Source: Agrobacterium fabrum
Lineage (GTDB): Bacteria > Pseudomonadota > Alphaproteobacteria > Rhizobiales > Rhizobiaceae
Assembly: GCA_003241215.1 (NCBI GenBank)
Contig: QFOL01000059.1
Span: 1 to 16,381, forward strand
Length of the DNA: 16,381 bases
Direction: 5' to 3'
Position 1 is the first letter of the stretch. Each line of letters opens with the position of its first letter. This document shows positions 1 through 9,305 of the stretch, piece after piece. A program made the position numbers and the translations under genes. Under the pieces are notes generated by a model. It ran no database searches. It was not told the DNA's origin and worked only from the letters and a program-made list of their open reading frames with translations.

Positions 1-342
1 GAAGCGTCGTGATTGGTTACGTGCTCGCTCACCGCTACACCATCCTCTGCGCTGTTTTTGCCGTAAATCGCATGAGTCCTCCCGCTATGATTTGATCCAA
101 GACAAACTCCGTCCCATCGTCCTGGTCATTCTCGCGGCATTTGAGAAAACCGCGTCATGTGTTTGATCGCAAAATATTGACTGACTTGGCAAGAGCAAAG
201 CACACAAAGCTGCCGTAATTCTGCCGGAGGGGGCCGATTTGGCTCGCATTTTTTCGCCGTCCTTGGCAGGCGGGCAACATTGTGCGCATCCATGCACCAT
301 GTTAGGAGACTTCAAGGGAGAGCGCGGAAAGCAGGGATTCGG
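1..342. other. Left-edge region with ambiguous partial ORFs; no confident gene
   Basis: No gene can be called with confidence before 343. Three weak candidates are visible. (a) On the plus strand a frame open from the window edge ends with TGA at 93-95; its last 30 residues include a hydrophobic stretch (VVIGYVLAHRYTILCAVFAV) that could be the end of a membrane protein. (b) On the minus strand a GTG at 32 opens a frame (VSEHVTNHDA) running off the left edge. (c) Just upstream of (b), a 12-codon minus-strand ORF (73-35, MRFTAKTAQRMV) has a strong GGGAGGA ribosome binding site. Options (a) and (b) overlap, so at most one is likely real. The remaining 96-342 shows no hairpin terminator or consensus promoter that I trust. 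It presumably holds the promoter of the gene at 343. Confidence 0.4.
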
Positions 343-1275
343 ATGACGGCGAAGCTCTCTTGCATGGTCTTGACGGCGGTGACTGCCGTTCTTTTCATTG
401 CCAGCCTGCGCTACGTCACCGATTTCTGGCTTCTCGCCTTTGTCACCAGCTTCCAGCTGCACATCGCCGTCGCCTGTATCCTGCTGTCATGTCTCGTTTT
501 CTGGCTGACGCGCGATGCGGTTTCGGCGGTCCTCGTCGTCTGGTCGCTCGCACTCGCCATCCATGCGGTGATGATGCTGATGGAATTTTCCACATCCGCC
601 GTCGCAACGCCAGGGGCAAAGCCGTTCCGGCTGCTGTCCTTCAATGTCTTGATGGACAATGCCGCCAATGCGGAAGCGATTGCCGATAAGATCCTCGAAT
701 CGGGTGCCGACGCCGTCTATCTCTTCGAGGCGGCGGCATTGCAATCGGTTCTGCCGCGTCTGCAGCAAACCTATCCCTACAGGCTCGGCTGTTTTGCGGG
801 AACGCCCGGATGCGACCTGGTCATTCTGTCAAAACGACCCTTGCTGGAAGGCCGTTTCCACAGCCTGAGCGATCTGCGCCGTGATCGGTTTGCGATCGCC
901 AGTATCGATCTCGACGGCACGGAGCTGACGCTCGCCGCCGGCCATATCACCAAGCCCTATTTCGACGATTATCATCGCGATGAGCTCGATGAAGTCAGCG
1001 AAATCCTCTTTCGCGTCACCGGCCCGCTCATTCTCGCCGGAGATTTCAATTCGTCCAGCATCGCCCCGGATATGCGTGCATTCCTCGCCGCCAACGAGCT
1101 GAAGAAAGCCACCTTCGAACCCGCCACATGGCCGACGGAGGCTGGCCGTTTCGGTATCGCCATCGACCACATCTTCGCGCGCGAACCGGCAACACTCATG
1201 AAAACCACCCGCCTGCCCGACAGCCTCGGCTCCAACCATTTCGGCCTGATGGCGGATTTCATGGTCGGCCGGTAA
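343..1275 (+). CDS. Membrane-anchored endonuclease/exonuclease/phosphatase family protein
   Basis: This 310-aa protein has about three hydrophobic N-terminal segments (residues 5-25, 28-52, 58-82) followed by an endonuclease/exonuclease/phosphatase (EEP, DNase I-like) domain from residue 95. The EEP metal and catalytic motifs are visible: LLSFNVL with Asn101, DAVYLFEA with Glu129, AGHIT with His201, LAGDFNSS (233-238), IDHIF with Asp275/His276, and GSNHFGLMADF (296-306). The family comprises Mg-dependent phosphodiesterases and phosphatases acting on nucleic acids, inositol phosphates or lipids; the substrate here cannot be read from sequence. The membrane anchor suggests the domain lies outside the cytoplasmic membrane, as in periplasmic relatives. 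The start at 343 follows an AGGGA at 333-337; an in-frame ATG at 280 would only add a basic extension. It converges on the chemoreceptor gene. Confidence 0.85.
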   Translation: MTAKLSCMVLTAVTAVLFIASLRYVTDFWLLAFVTSFQLHIAVACILLSCLVFWLTRDAVSAVLVVWSLALAIHAVMMLMEFSTSAVATPGAKPFRLLSFNVLMDNAANAEAIADKILESGADAVYLFEAAALQSVLPRLQQTYPYRLGCFAGTPGCDLVILSKRPLLEGRFHSLSDLRRDRFAIASIDLDGTELTLAAGHITKPYFDDYHRDELDEVSEILFRVTGPLILAGDFNSSSIAPDMRAFLAANELKKATFEPATWPTEAGRFGIAIDHIFAREPATLMKTTRLPDSLGSNHFGLMADFMVGR

Positions 1276-1295
1276 GGGCAAAGACCCGCAACAAA

Positions 1296-1317
1296 ACGGC
1301 GGCCCGAAAGCCGCCGT
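1296..1317 (-). terminator. Intrinsic terminator of the chemoreceptor gene
   Basis: The 8-bp perfect stem ACGGCGGC/GCCGCCGT has a 6-nt loop. Read on the minus strand it is followed at once by TTTTGTTG, about 30 nt past the chemoreceptor stop codon. On the plus strand there is no T tract, so it probably does not stop the convergent EEP transcript efficiently. Confidence 0.8.
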
Positions 1318-1344
1318 CCAGATGGTCCCGAGTCGCAGAGCCGT

Positions 1345-3261
1345 TCAGAACTCGGACCAGTCCTCGGCTGCGGCAGCCTGACGCCCGCCGCCAAAGGCTG
1401 CGGCGATTTTACGCCCCATGGTGCGCGCCGGCGAAGGCTGGGCGACAGAGGCCGGACCGGCAGGAACGACATGGTCCGCGCCCTTCTGCAGCACGAACTG
1501 GGAAAGAAGCGTGTTAAGGGCGCTGGCCTGCGAGGCAAGGCTGCCGCTCGCCGCTGTCGTCTGCTCCACCATGGCCGCGTTTTTCTGCGTGCCCTGATCC
1601 ATCAGGTTCACAGCGGAACTGATTTCCGAAAGACCTGTCGACTGCTCGCGCGTCGAAACGGCAATGGATGCGACATGGCGGTTGATTTCCCGCACCTCAC
1701 CGACGATGCCCGCAAGCGCCTCTCCTGTCTTGCCGACAAGCGTGACACCTTCGCGCACCTGCTCACCGGAGCGGTTGATGAGGATTTTGATCTCCTTGGC
1801 GGCATTGGCCGAACGCTGGGCCAGTTCACGAACCTCCTGCGCCACGACGGCAAAGCCCTTGCCGGCATCGCCCGCACGGGCGGCCTCCACCCCGGCATTC
1901 AGCGCCAGCAGGTTGGTCTGGAAGGCGATCTCGTCGATGACGCTGATGATGTTGCTGATCTCATTGGCGGATTTTTCGATGTCCTGCACCGCCAGCACCG
2001 TACGGGTAACGATCTCCCCGGACATTTCAGCGCTCTCACGCGCCCGCTCCACAAGCCGGCCGGCTTCGGCGGCGCGATGAGCCGAATCCTGCACGGCCGT
2101 CGTCACTTCTTCTAGCGCGGCTGCGGTTTCCTCGACGGAGGCGGCCTGCTGTTCGGTGCGGCGGGAAAGATCGCCTGCCGCCTCCAGAATTTCGCCGGCG
2201 CCCGCATCGATGGCCCGTGCGTTTTCACCCACCGAGCGCAATGCCGCTTGCAGCGTGGCGACGGATTCGTTGAAATCGCCGCGCAGGCCGTCAAGCCGCT
2301 CGGCAAAGGCCATATCCAGGCGGACGGTCATATCGCCACGGGAAAGCTGATTCAGCCCATTTCCGAGATTTTCGACCGCGAAACGAACTTCTTCCGCTTC
2401 TCTGGCCTTTTCTGCCTCATGTTCGATCCGCTCCCGCTCGCTGAGGCTGCGGTTGGCTTCGGTCTCGTGCTCCAGACGCTCACGTTCGATGGCGTTGTCA
2501 CGGAAAACGGCAACGGCCGCAGCCATTTCACCGATCTCGTCCTTACGGCCCGAATGCGGGATGGCGCTCTCCTTGTCCCCGGCCGCAAGACCGTTCATGG
2601 CGAAAGTGATATCGGCGATGGGACGAGAAATACGCCTGAAACTGAAGAAGGCAGCGCCAAGCGCAACCGCAGCGGCGATGAGCATTACGGCAAGCGACAT
2701 GATGAGGGCCAGATTGCCTGCATCTTCCGCGGCCTGCTTGTCACTCAAACCGAGCTGGCGATTGTCTTCGATCATTTCTTTCAACAGCGCGCCTGCACTG
2801 TTGCCCACCGGCGTCATCCGGGCGATTATGGCGGTGGCGCCATCCATATCACCGGCAACAAGCGTCTTCCGCAGTTCTGCGCCCATGGCCTCATACTTCG
2901 CCACCGCAGTGTTGAGACGCTCGAATTTTTCGCGGATTTTCGGAATTTTCAGTTCAGCCGCATAGGCCTCGAATGCTTTTGCCCGTTCTTCCTGATATTG
3001 CAGCGTGCGCTGGAAAAGCGCGTTTCGCGCCTCCGGGGTGGAGGCGGTCAAAACGGACAGATAATTGCGCCGGATATCGTCAAGCCGGTCACCGAGATCG
3101 GCGATTGCAAGCGACCGCTCCATTCGCAGGACAATATTGCTTGCCTGTCTGTCCATCTCGTCCACGGAACGAATGCTGGCGACGCCCTGCACCAGAGAGA
3201 AAAAGACCGTGACGCCAAACAATGTCGGCAAAAGAATACGAATTTTGAAAAAACTCATCAT
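1345..3261 (-). CDS. Methyl-accepting chemotaxis protein with double HAMP and CheR-docking tail
   Basis: This 638-aa transmembrane chemoreceptor signals through CheW/CheA to the flagellar motor. Order of parts: TM1 (about 8-28), a helical periplasmic sensing region of about 155 residues, TM2 (about 184-207), a HAMP linker (209-262), a charged coiled coil (260-292), a second HAMP-like segment (293-345), then the cytoplasmic signalling bundle. The hairpin tip is [20 protein letters not shown] (443-462), continuing through [15 protein letters not shown] methylation-site pattern [10 protein letters not shown] lies at 373-382. The protein ends in DWSEF (634-638), an xWxxF pentapeptide of the kind that tethers CheR/CheB. 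The ligand is unknown. The start is the first of two adjacent ATGs (3261, 3258), preceded by GGGG at 3267-3270; a longer in-frame start at 3324 lacks a ribosome binding site. Confidence 0.95.
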   Translation of the reverse strand: MMSFFKIRILLPTLFGVTVFFSLVQGVASIRSVDEMDRQASNIVLRMERSLAIADLGDRLDDIRRNYLSVLTASTPEARNALFQRTLQYQEERAKAFEAYAAELKIPKIREKFERLNTAVAKYEAMGAELRKTLVAGDMDGATAIIARMTPVGNSAGALLKEMIEDNRQLGLSDKQAAEDAGNLALIMSLAVMLIAAAVALGAAFFSFRRISRPIADITFAMNGLAAGDKESAIPHSGRKDEIGEMAAAVAVFRDNAIERERLEHETEANRSLSERERIEHEAEKAREAEEVRFAVENLGNGLNQLSRGDMTVRLDMAFAERLDGLRGDFNESVATLQAALRSVGENARAIDAGAGEILEAAGDLSRRTEQQAASVEETAAALEEVTTAVQDSAHRAAEAGRLVERARESAEMSGEIVTRTVLAVQDIEKSANEISNIISVIDEIAFQTNLLALNAGVEAARAGDAGKGFAVVAQEVRELAQRSANAAKEIKILINRSGEQVREGVTLVGKTGEALAGIVGEVREINRHVASIAVSTREQSTGLSEISSAVNLMDQGTQKNAAMVEQTTAASGSLASQASALNTLLSQFVLQKGADHVVPAGPASVAQPSPARTMGRKIAAAFGGGRQAAAAEDWSEF

Positions 3262-3376
3262 TTCATCCCCAAAAGCCCACAGCCAAGACGGCCAGACATT
3301 TTTCTCGCATTGAGGGATAAACAAGAGCTTACCGGCGCGTTATGAAATCTTTGATTGCATATTTTCGTAAATTAAC

Positions 3377-3405
3377 ATTTTACCGAGTACTAACAACAAC
3401 TTTAA
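3377..3405 (-). promoter_or_regulatory. Possible promoter of the chemoreceptor gene
   Basis: Within an unusually AT-rich gap (3262-3449), the minus strand carries TTAAAG (3405-3400), 17 nt, then TAAAAT (3382-3377). The -10 matches TATAAT at five of six positions; the -35 is poor. It lies about 115 nt upstream of the start codon. It could equally be a promoter for an alternative sigma factor that I cannot recognise. Confidence 0.3.
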
Positions 3406-3431
3406 ATTTCATGACATACGGTTTTAAATAA

Positions 3432-3443
3432 TCGAAATTTCGA
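3432..3443. repeat. 12-bp perfect palindrome TCGAAATTTCGA
   Basis: A perfect dyad 7 nt downstream of the ABC exporter stop codon and about 30 bp upstream of the candidate -35 of the chemoreceptor gene. It could be an operator for the chemoreceptor, or part of a weak 3' hairpin for the exporter transcript. Flanking GGTTT and AAACC on the minus strand add five outer pairs. Confidence 0.4.
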
Positions 3444-3449
3444 AACCTC

Positions 3450-5315
<1,866 letters not shown>

Positions 5316-5372
5316 GATCCGGATATAGGCGGATTCCCGGAGCGGGAACAGCCGCGGAAGCTGAGGGAAGAG

Positions 5373-5378
5373 ATTATA
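5373..5378 (-). promoter_or_regulatory. Probable -10 box (TATAAT) for the second ABC exporter gene
   Basis: A perfect TATAAT lies on the minus strand, 58 nt upstream of the ATG at 5315 and about 25 nt beyond the terminator of the preceding exporter gene. The -35 region is weak (TTCATT with an 18-nt spacer). The combination of terminator then -10 suggests independent transcription of the second exporter. Confidence 0.5.
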
Positions 5379-5404
5379 TTTCGGTAACGTTCGGGAAATG
5401 AAAA

Positions 5405-5428
5405 AGGGCGGGGAATGTTCCCCGCCCT
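5405..5428 (-). terminator. Strong intrinsic terminator after the first ABC exporter gene
   Basis: The 11-bp perfect stem AGGGCGGGGAA/TTCCCCGCCCT has a two-base spacer (practically a 10-bp stem with a 4-nt loop). On the minus strand it is followed by TTTTTCATTT, 12 nt after the stop codon. It separates the two exporter genes into different transcripts unless read through. Confidence 0.88.
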
Positions 5429-5439
5429 CTCGTCTTTCC

Positions 5440-7290
5440 TTACTCCGCAGCCACTTCCGCCTCATGATCGGCGATGAAGCCGCCGGACTGGCGCCGCCAC
5501 AGGTCGGCATAGATGCCGCCCATCGCCACCAGTTCCGCATGGCTGCCCGCTTCCACGATCCGGCCCTTGTCGAGGATGATGAGCCGGTCCATTTCGGTCA
5601 GCGTCGAAAGGCGGTGGGCGATCGCAATCACCGTCTTGCCTTCCATCAGCGAGAACAGGTTTTCCTGGATCGCCGCCTCGACTTCGGAGTCGAGCGCCGA
5701 AGTCGCCTCGTCCAGTACCAGAATCGGCGCGTTCTTGAGGAAGACGCGGGCGATGGCGATACGCTGGCGCTGGCCGCCGGAGAGCTTCACGCCGCGCTCG
5801 CCTACCTGGGCATCGAGGCCCTGACGGCCGTGCATGTCGACAAGCGTCTCGATGAAGTCCCAGGCATTCCCCCGCTTTGCCGCTGCGATCACCTGCTCGT
5901 CGGTGGCTTCGGGGTGGCCATAAGCGATGTTGTCGCGGATCGAACGGTGGAGCAGCGACGTATCCTGCGTCACGACGCCGATCAGCTCGCGAAGGCTGTC
6001 CTGCGACACCTTGGAGATGTCCTGCCCGTCGATGGTGATCCTGCCGGCTTCGAGGTCGTAGAAGCGCAGAAGCAGGTTCATCAGCGTCGTCTTGCCCGCA
6101 CCGGAGCGGCCGACCAGACCGACCTTCTCGCCCGGCTTGATGTCGAGCGTCAGCCCGTCGATCACGCCCTTGCTCTTGCCGTAATGGAAGCGGACGTTGT
6201 CATAACGGATGGCGCCCTGCGGAGCCGCTAGCTGCGGCGCCTTGGCGACATCGACGATATCGTGCGGCTTCGTCATCATCGACATGCCGTCATAGACGGT
6301 GCCGATGTTTTCGAACAGCGAGGTGACTTCCCACATGATCCACTGCGACATGCCGTTGACGCGCATGGCAAGGCTGATGGCGATGGCGACCGAACCGGCC
6401 GTGACCGAGCCCTGCATCCAGAAATAAAGACCGAGCGCCGCCGTGGAAAACAGCACCAGGGCGTTGTTGAGGTCGATCAGGATGTTGAAGCCGGAAATCT
6501 TGCGCATCTGGCGGTGAACCGTGCCGAGAAACACGTTCATGCCCTCGCGCGCATATCTTTCCTCGCGCCCCGCATGGGAAAACAGCTTGATCGTCGAGAT
6601 ATTGGTGTAGCTGTCGACGATCCGGCCCGTCATCATCGAACGCGCATCGGCCTGTTCCTGCGCCAGCCGGCCGAGCTTCGGTACGAAATAAGCGAGGATT
6701 GCCATATAGATACCGAGCCAGACGAGCAGCGGGATGACCAGCCGCCAGTCCGCCGCCGCCACCATGAACAGCATCGAGACAACGAAGCTGATCGCGTAGA
6801 CGAAGACATCGATCACCTTCAGCGCCACTTCGCGGATCGCCAGCGCCGTCTGCATCACCTTGGTCGAAACCCGGCCGGCAAATTCGTTGGCGAAGAAGTT
6901 CATCGAGTGACGCAGCAGGAAACGGTGCATCTTCCAGCGCGCGATCATGCCGAAATTGCCGGCCAGCGTCTGGTGCATCGTCATGGTGTGGATCGCGCCC
7001 ATCAGCGGCAGCAGGAATAGCACCAGCCCCGCCATGCCGATCAGATGCCAGCCTTCATCGGCAAAAAACGTCTCGCGATTGGCCGTGGAAAGCCAGTCGA
7101 CGATATTGCCGAGGAATTTGTAGAGCATGGCTTCCGCAATGGCGATGCCCATGGACATCAGGCCGAGCAGCAGCAGCCATGGCCACGCAGGCTTCACATA
7201 GTGCCACAGGAACGGCAAAAGCTTCTTCGGCGGCACGGAGGGCGCCGAAGCGGGAAAAGGATCGAGGCGTTTTTCAAACCAGCCAAACAT
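5440..7290 (-). CDS. ABC exporter, fused permease-ATPase half-transporter (copy 1 of tandem pair)
   Basis: This 616-aa exporter-type half-transporter has a six-helix membrane domain (about 25-320) and an ATPase domain (about 360-605). Visible motifs: Walker A GRSGAGKTT (394-402), Gln442, LSGGQ (503-507), Walker B LVLDE with Glu528, and His559. Both this protein and its downstream paralogue keep the catalytic glutamate, so neither has a degenerate ATP site. ATG 7290 was chosen because GGAG (7302-7299) lies 8 nt upstream and MFGWFEKRLDPFP aligns with the paralogue start; in-frame GTG 7341 and ATG 7320 lack good ribosome binding sites. The gene is preceded by a long structured leader with an 18-codon ORF (7499-7443), suggesting translational control. 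The substrate is unknown; a drug or lipid exporter is the broad family expectation. Confidence 0.94.
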   Translation of the reverse strand: MFGWFEKRLDPFPASAPSVPPKKLLPFLWHYVKPAWPWLLLLGLMSMGIAIAEAMLYKFLGNIVDWLSTANRETFFADEGWHLIGMAGLVLFLLPLMGAIHTMTMHQTLAGNFGMIARWKMHRFLLRHSMNFFANEFAGRVSTKVMQTALAIREVALKVIDVFVYAISFVVSMLFMVAAADWRLVIPLLVWLGIYMAILAYFVPKLGRLAQEQADARSMMTGRIVDSYTNISTIKLFSHAGREERYAREGMNVFLGTVHRQMRKISGFNILIDLNNALVLFSTAALGLYFWMQGSVTAGSVAIAISLAMRVNGMSQWIMWEVTSLFENIGTVYDGMSMMTKPHDIVDVAKAPQLAAPQGAIRYDNVRFHYGKSKGVIDGLTLDIKPGEKVGLVGRSGAGKTTLMNLLLRFYDLEAGRITIDGQDISKVSQDSLRELIGVVTQDTSLLHRSIRDNIAYGHPEATDEQVIAAAKRGNAWDFIETLVDMHGRQGLDAQVGERGVKLSGGQRQRIAIARVFLKNAPILVLDEATSALDSEVEAAIQENLFSLMEGKTVIAIAHRLSTLTEMDRLIILDKGRIVEAGSHAELVAMGGIYADLWRRQSGGFIADHEAEVAAE

Positions 7291-7312
7291 AGGCCGAACT
7301 CCGGCAATCAAT

Positions 7313-7363
7313 CGTTCCATCGTGACATGGTGAGCGGACACAAATATGGCTCACGAGGGAACG
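7313..7363 (-). promoter_or_regulatory. Leader RNA hairpin just upstream of the exporter ribosome binding site
   Basis: On the minus-strand RNA, CGTTCC (7363-7358) pairs with GGAACG (7318-7313), and nested inside it GTGAGC (7354-7349) pairs with GCTCAC (7335-7330). The structure ends 10 nt before the GGAG at 7302-7299. A small GCCG/CGGC hairpin then places that GGAG in its loop. There is no T tract, so control of translation rather than an intrinsic terminator is the natural reading. Confidence 0.45.
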
Positions 7364-7380
7364 GAAAAGTCTTTGAACAT

Positions 7381-7433
7381 GGCCGCAACAGCCACATGGT
7401 GAATCGAAATATGGGAAATGCGGCCGGGCCGCA
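7381..7433 (-). promoter_or_regulatory. Mutually exclusive leader RNA hairpins
   Basis: On the minus strand TGCGGC (7433-7428) and GCCGCA (7424-7419) form a 6-bp hairpin with loop CCG. The same right arm, extended to GGCCGCA (7425-7419), can instead pair with TGCGGCC (7387-7381) further downstream, giving 7 bp. The two pairings cannot coexist, as expected of an attenuator-type switch. Confidence 0.45.
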
Positions 7434-7442
7434 GGGTACCAC

Positions 7443-7499
7443 CTAAGCCAGCAGACGAACTACTGGGGCCGGGAGGCGAATACGAATGTCATTTGGCAT
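7443..7499 (-). CDS. Candidate 18-aa leader peptide upstream of the ABC exporter
   Basis: An ATG at 7499 follows GGGAGG (spacing 5 nt), the best ribosome binding site in this gap, and opens an 18-codon ORF: MPNDIRIRLPAPVVRLLA, ending in TAG at 7445-7443. The stop is 152 nt upstream of the exporter start. Residues Arg6-Ile7-Arg8 form an Arg-X-Arg motif, the type at which macrolide-bound ribosomes stall. From established knowledge, the ErmD leader reads MTHSMRLRFPTLNQ, so RxR and the following hydrophobic-Pro fall at the same residue numbers. The 3' half of the ORF holds a 7-bp hairpin (7466-7448, CCAGTAG/CTGCTGG, one wobble pair) that a ribosome stalled near codon 7-8 would open. The peptide has no run of one amino acid typical of biosynthetic attenuators. 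Function is inferred, not shown. Confidence 0.55.
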   Translation of the reverse strand: MPNDIRIRLPAPVVRLLA

Positions 7500-7533
7500 G
7501 AGAACCTCCCTTGGCTGGTGTTGAAGACATGGC

Positions 7534-7562
7534 CTTGTAGCGCAAAAATTAAGCAATGACCA
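7534..7562 (-). promoter_or_regulatory. Possible promoter of the leader-exporter transcript
   Basis: On the minus strand TGGTCA (7562-7557), a 17-nt spacer and TACAAG (7539-7534) match the sigma-70 consensus at four of six positions each. This would give a short 5' end of about 28 nt before the leader ATG. The match is weak, but the position fits. Confidence 0.3.
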
Positions 7563-7601
7563 GACGGAAAGACACCGAATGCGCGAGAAACATGCAATGG
7601 C

Positions 7602-7614
7602 CGCCCATAGGGCG
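7602..7614 (-). terminator. Weak hairpin downstream of the metallophosphoesterase gene
   Basis: A 5-bp stem CGCCC/GGGCG with a 3-nt loop lies about 55 nt past the metallophosphoesterase stop codon. There is no T tract after it on the minus strand, so it would need Rho or serve only as a 3'-end stabiliser. Some readthrough into the exporter leader is possible. Confidence 0.2.
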
Positions 7615-7669
7615 AGCAGGTGAAGACAAGCCGAAGGGCCTCCACCCGTCAAACGATGTCGACGTCGCC

Positions 7670-8545
7670 TTATTCGGCTGCGTCCTGCGCCTGCCCGTTC
7701 TCATATTCCGCAATCAGCTCGGCCATTCCAGCCTGCGTATGACGCTTCAGCTCCCGGCGGTCGCTTGGCTGGGGCGCGAAGGTGACGGTGAGGCCCGTGT
7801 CCCTTATCGTGCCGATGGCGAAAGACGCACCGGACAGCATCCGCACGCCGGCATGCAGCCACAGCGGATCGGTGGCGAAATGCTGGCCGATGCCGACCAC
7901 GACAGGAATGCCCTGCCAGTGCGACATGCGGTCGTAATGAATGTGACCCGCCAGAATGCCGATCACATCGTGCTCGAACAATATATCGTCCAGAGCTTCG
8001 GTATCGGCGAAGGACAGGGATTCCCACTCCGCATCCGGGCGGTCGAAATCCAGCGCCGGCGCATGGTGCATCACCAGCAGCTTCGGCAGGTCGGGGTGGT
8101 TTTCAAGTTCATCCTCGAGCCATTCGATCTGGCCCGGCTCGAAAGCGCCGCCGACCTTGCCCGGAACGCTGGTGTCCATGACGATGATGTGGATGCCGGC
8201 AACGACCTCGGCATGGTCATAGGGTTCGTCCAGATCCTCATGACGGTCGAGCATGACGGGGTAAAAACCATCGCGGCGGTCATGGTTGCCGAGCGCGAAG
8301 AGCACCGGCACATCCAGTTCCGCCTCGGCCATCAGGCGCTTGAGTTCTTCATAGCTGCCGGCATCGCCCCGGTTGGTCAGATCGCCGCTGACGACGATGA
8401 ATTCGGGCGCCGGCACCAGCGCCTTGACCTGGGTCAGCGTGGCGGCAAGCGTGGCCGAGGTCTCGGAATAAAGATCGTCGTCCTGCACCTGCGGATTGCC
8501 GATATGGAGATCGGTCAGATGGACGAAATTCACCCGTTCGAACAT
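7670..8545 (-). CDS. Class III metallophosphoesterase / cyclic-nucleotide phosphodiesterase-like protein
   Basis: This 291-aa cytoplasmic calcineurin-like phosphoesterase has a complete set of di-metal motifs: DLH (Asp12, His14), GDLTN (Asp55), GNHD (86-89), MHH (His160/His161) and GHIH (200-203). The spacing and length fit the CpdA/GpdQ/SpdA-like class III phosphodiesterases, which hydrolyse cyclic nucleotides or other phosphodiesters; the exact substrate cannot be assigned. No signal peptide is present. The ATG at 8545 has AGGA about 8 nt upstream. It is transcribed divergently from the nucleotidyltransferase gene, sharing the 143-bp region 8546-8688, and is the gene upstream of the exporter leader on the same strand. 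Confidence 0.85.
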   Translation of the reverse strand: MFERVNFVHLTDLHIGNPQVQDDDLYSETSATLAATLTQVKALVPAPEFIVVSGDLTNRGDAGSYEELKRLMAEAELDVPVLFALGNHDRRDGFYPVMLDRHEDLDEPYDHAEVVAGIHIIVMDTSVPGKVGGAFEPGQIEWLEDELENHPDLPKLLVMHHAPALDFDRPDAEWESLSFADTEALDDILFEHDVIGILAGHIHYDRMSHWQGIPVVVGIGQHFATDPLWLHAGVRMLSGASFAIGTIRDTGLTVTFAPQPSDRRELKRHTQAGMAELIAEYENGQAQDAAE

Positions 8546-8688
8546 GGCTTTTTTCCTATCATCGCTATTGTGGGATGACTAACATCGGCGCATGACAGCC
8601 GAATGACCCCGCACGGCGAAAACCCATGACAATGGCGCTCCATGCTGGAACATGGGGACCCGAGCGGTAGACTGATTCACGGTAAGCC

Positions 8689-9249
8689 ATGGCGATTTCC
8701 GAACTGCAATTCATCGAATACGTCACCCGAAACGACACCAATAAATGGCTGCTGGAGAGGCTTTCCGGTTTGCAGCTGCCGCAGGCGACATTGACGGCGG
8801 GCTGCCTGTTCCAGACCGTCTGGAATCTCAAAAGCGGCGACGAGCCGCAACGGGCGATCAGGGATTATGACGTCTTCTATTTCGACGCCGACGATCTTTC
8901 ATGGGAAGCCGAAGACGCCGTGATCCAGCAGGCCAACCGGCTGCTTGGCGATCTCCCCGACAAGGTCGAGATCAGGAACCAGGCGCGCGTGCATCTCTGG
9001 TATGAACGGAAATTCGGCGTTTCCTGCCCGCCGCTCATGCGGGTTGAAGACGGCATCGACCGATATCTGGTCACCTGTACCCGGCTTGGAATTAGGATCG
9101 ACGATGGCAGCCTCTATGCGCCGGACGGGCTGGACGATATGTGGAACGGCATCCTGCGTCTCAATCCCAACAATCCGCAGGTCGATCTCTTCGAGCGCAA
9201 ATGCCGCGACTACCAGGCAAGATGGCCGTGGCTGACGATGGCGGTGTGA
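8689..9249 (+). CDS. Nucleotidyltransferase family protein (PF06042/DUF925 type)
   Basis: This 186-aa cytoplasmic protein resembles the PF06042 nucleotidyltransferase-fold family: TAGCLFQTVWN (36-46), the acidic IRDYDVFYFD (57-66) with candidate metal-binding Asp59 and Asp61, DLSWEAED (69-76), the VEIRNQARVHLWYE stretch, and a C-terminal LYAPDGLDDMWNG. The family is predicted to transfer nucleotides, but its substrate is not established. The start at 8689 has only a weak ribosome binding site (ACGG). The gene is 56 bp upstream of trmL on the same strand and could be cotranscribed with it. Confidence 0.8.
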   Translation: MAISELQFIEYVTRNDTNKWLLERLSGLQLPQATLTAGCLFQTVWNLKSGDEPQRAIRDYDVFYFDADDLSWEAEDAVIQQANRLLGDLPDKVEIRNQARVHLWYERKFGVSCPPLMRVEDGIDRYLVTCTRLGIRIDDGSLYAPDGLDDMWNGILRLNPNNPQVDLFERKCRDYQARWPWLTMAV

Positions 9250-9305
9250 TGCCGAGCCGTGTTAAGCGTTCGCAACAACACGCAAAATACTGAATCAGCG
9301 GAAAC

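Noticed and set aside
2248..3345. Plus-strand open frame (365 codons) opposite the chemoreceptor
   Set aside because: Antisense shadow of a high-confidence chemoreceptor; no recognisable motif.
7288..7341. GTG 7341 or ATG 7320 as the start of the first ABC exporter
   Set aside because: Neither has a ribosome binding site, whereas ATG 7290 has GGAG at 8 nt and matches the paralogue's N-terminus.
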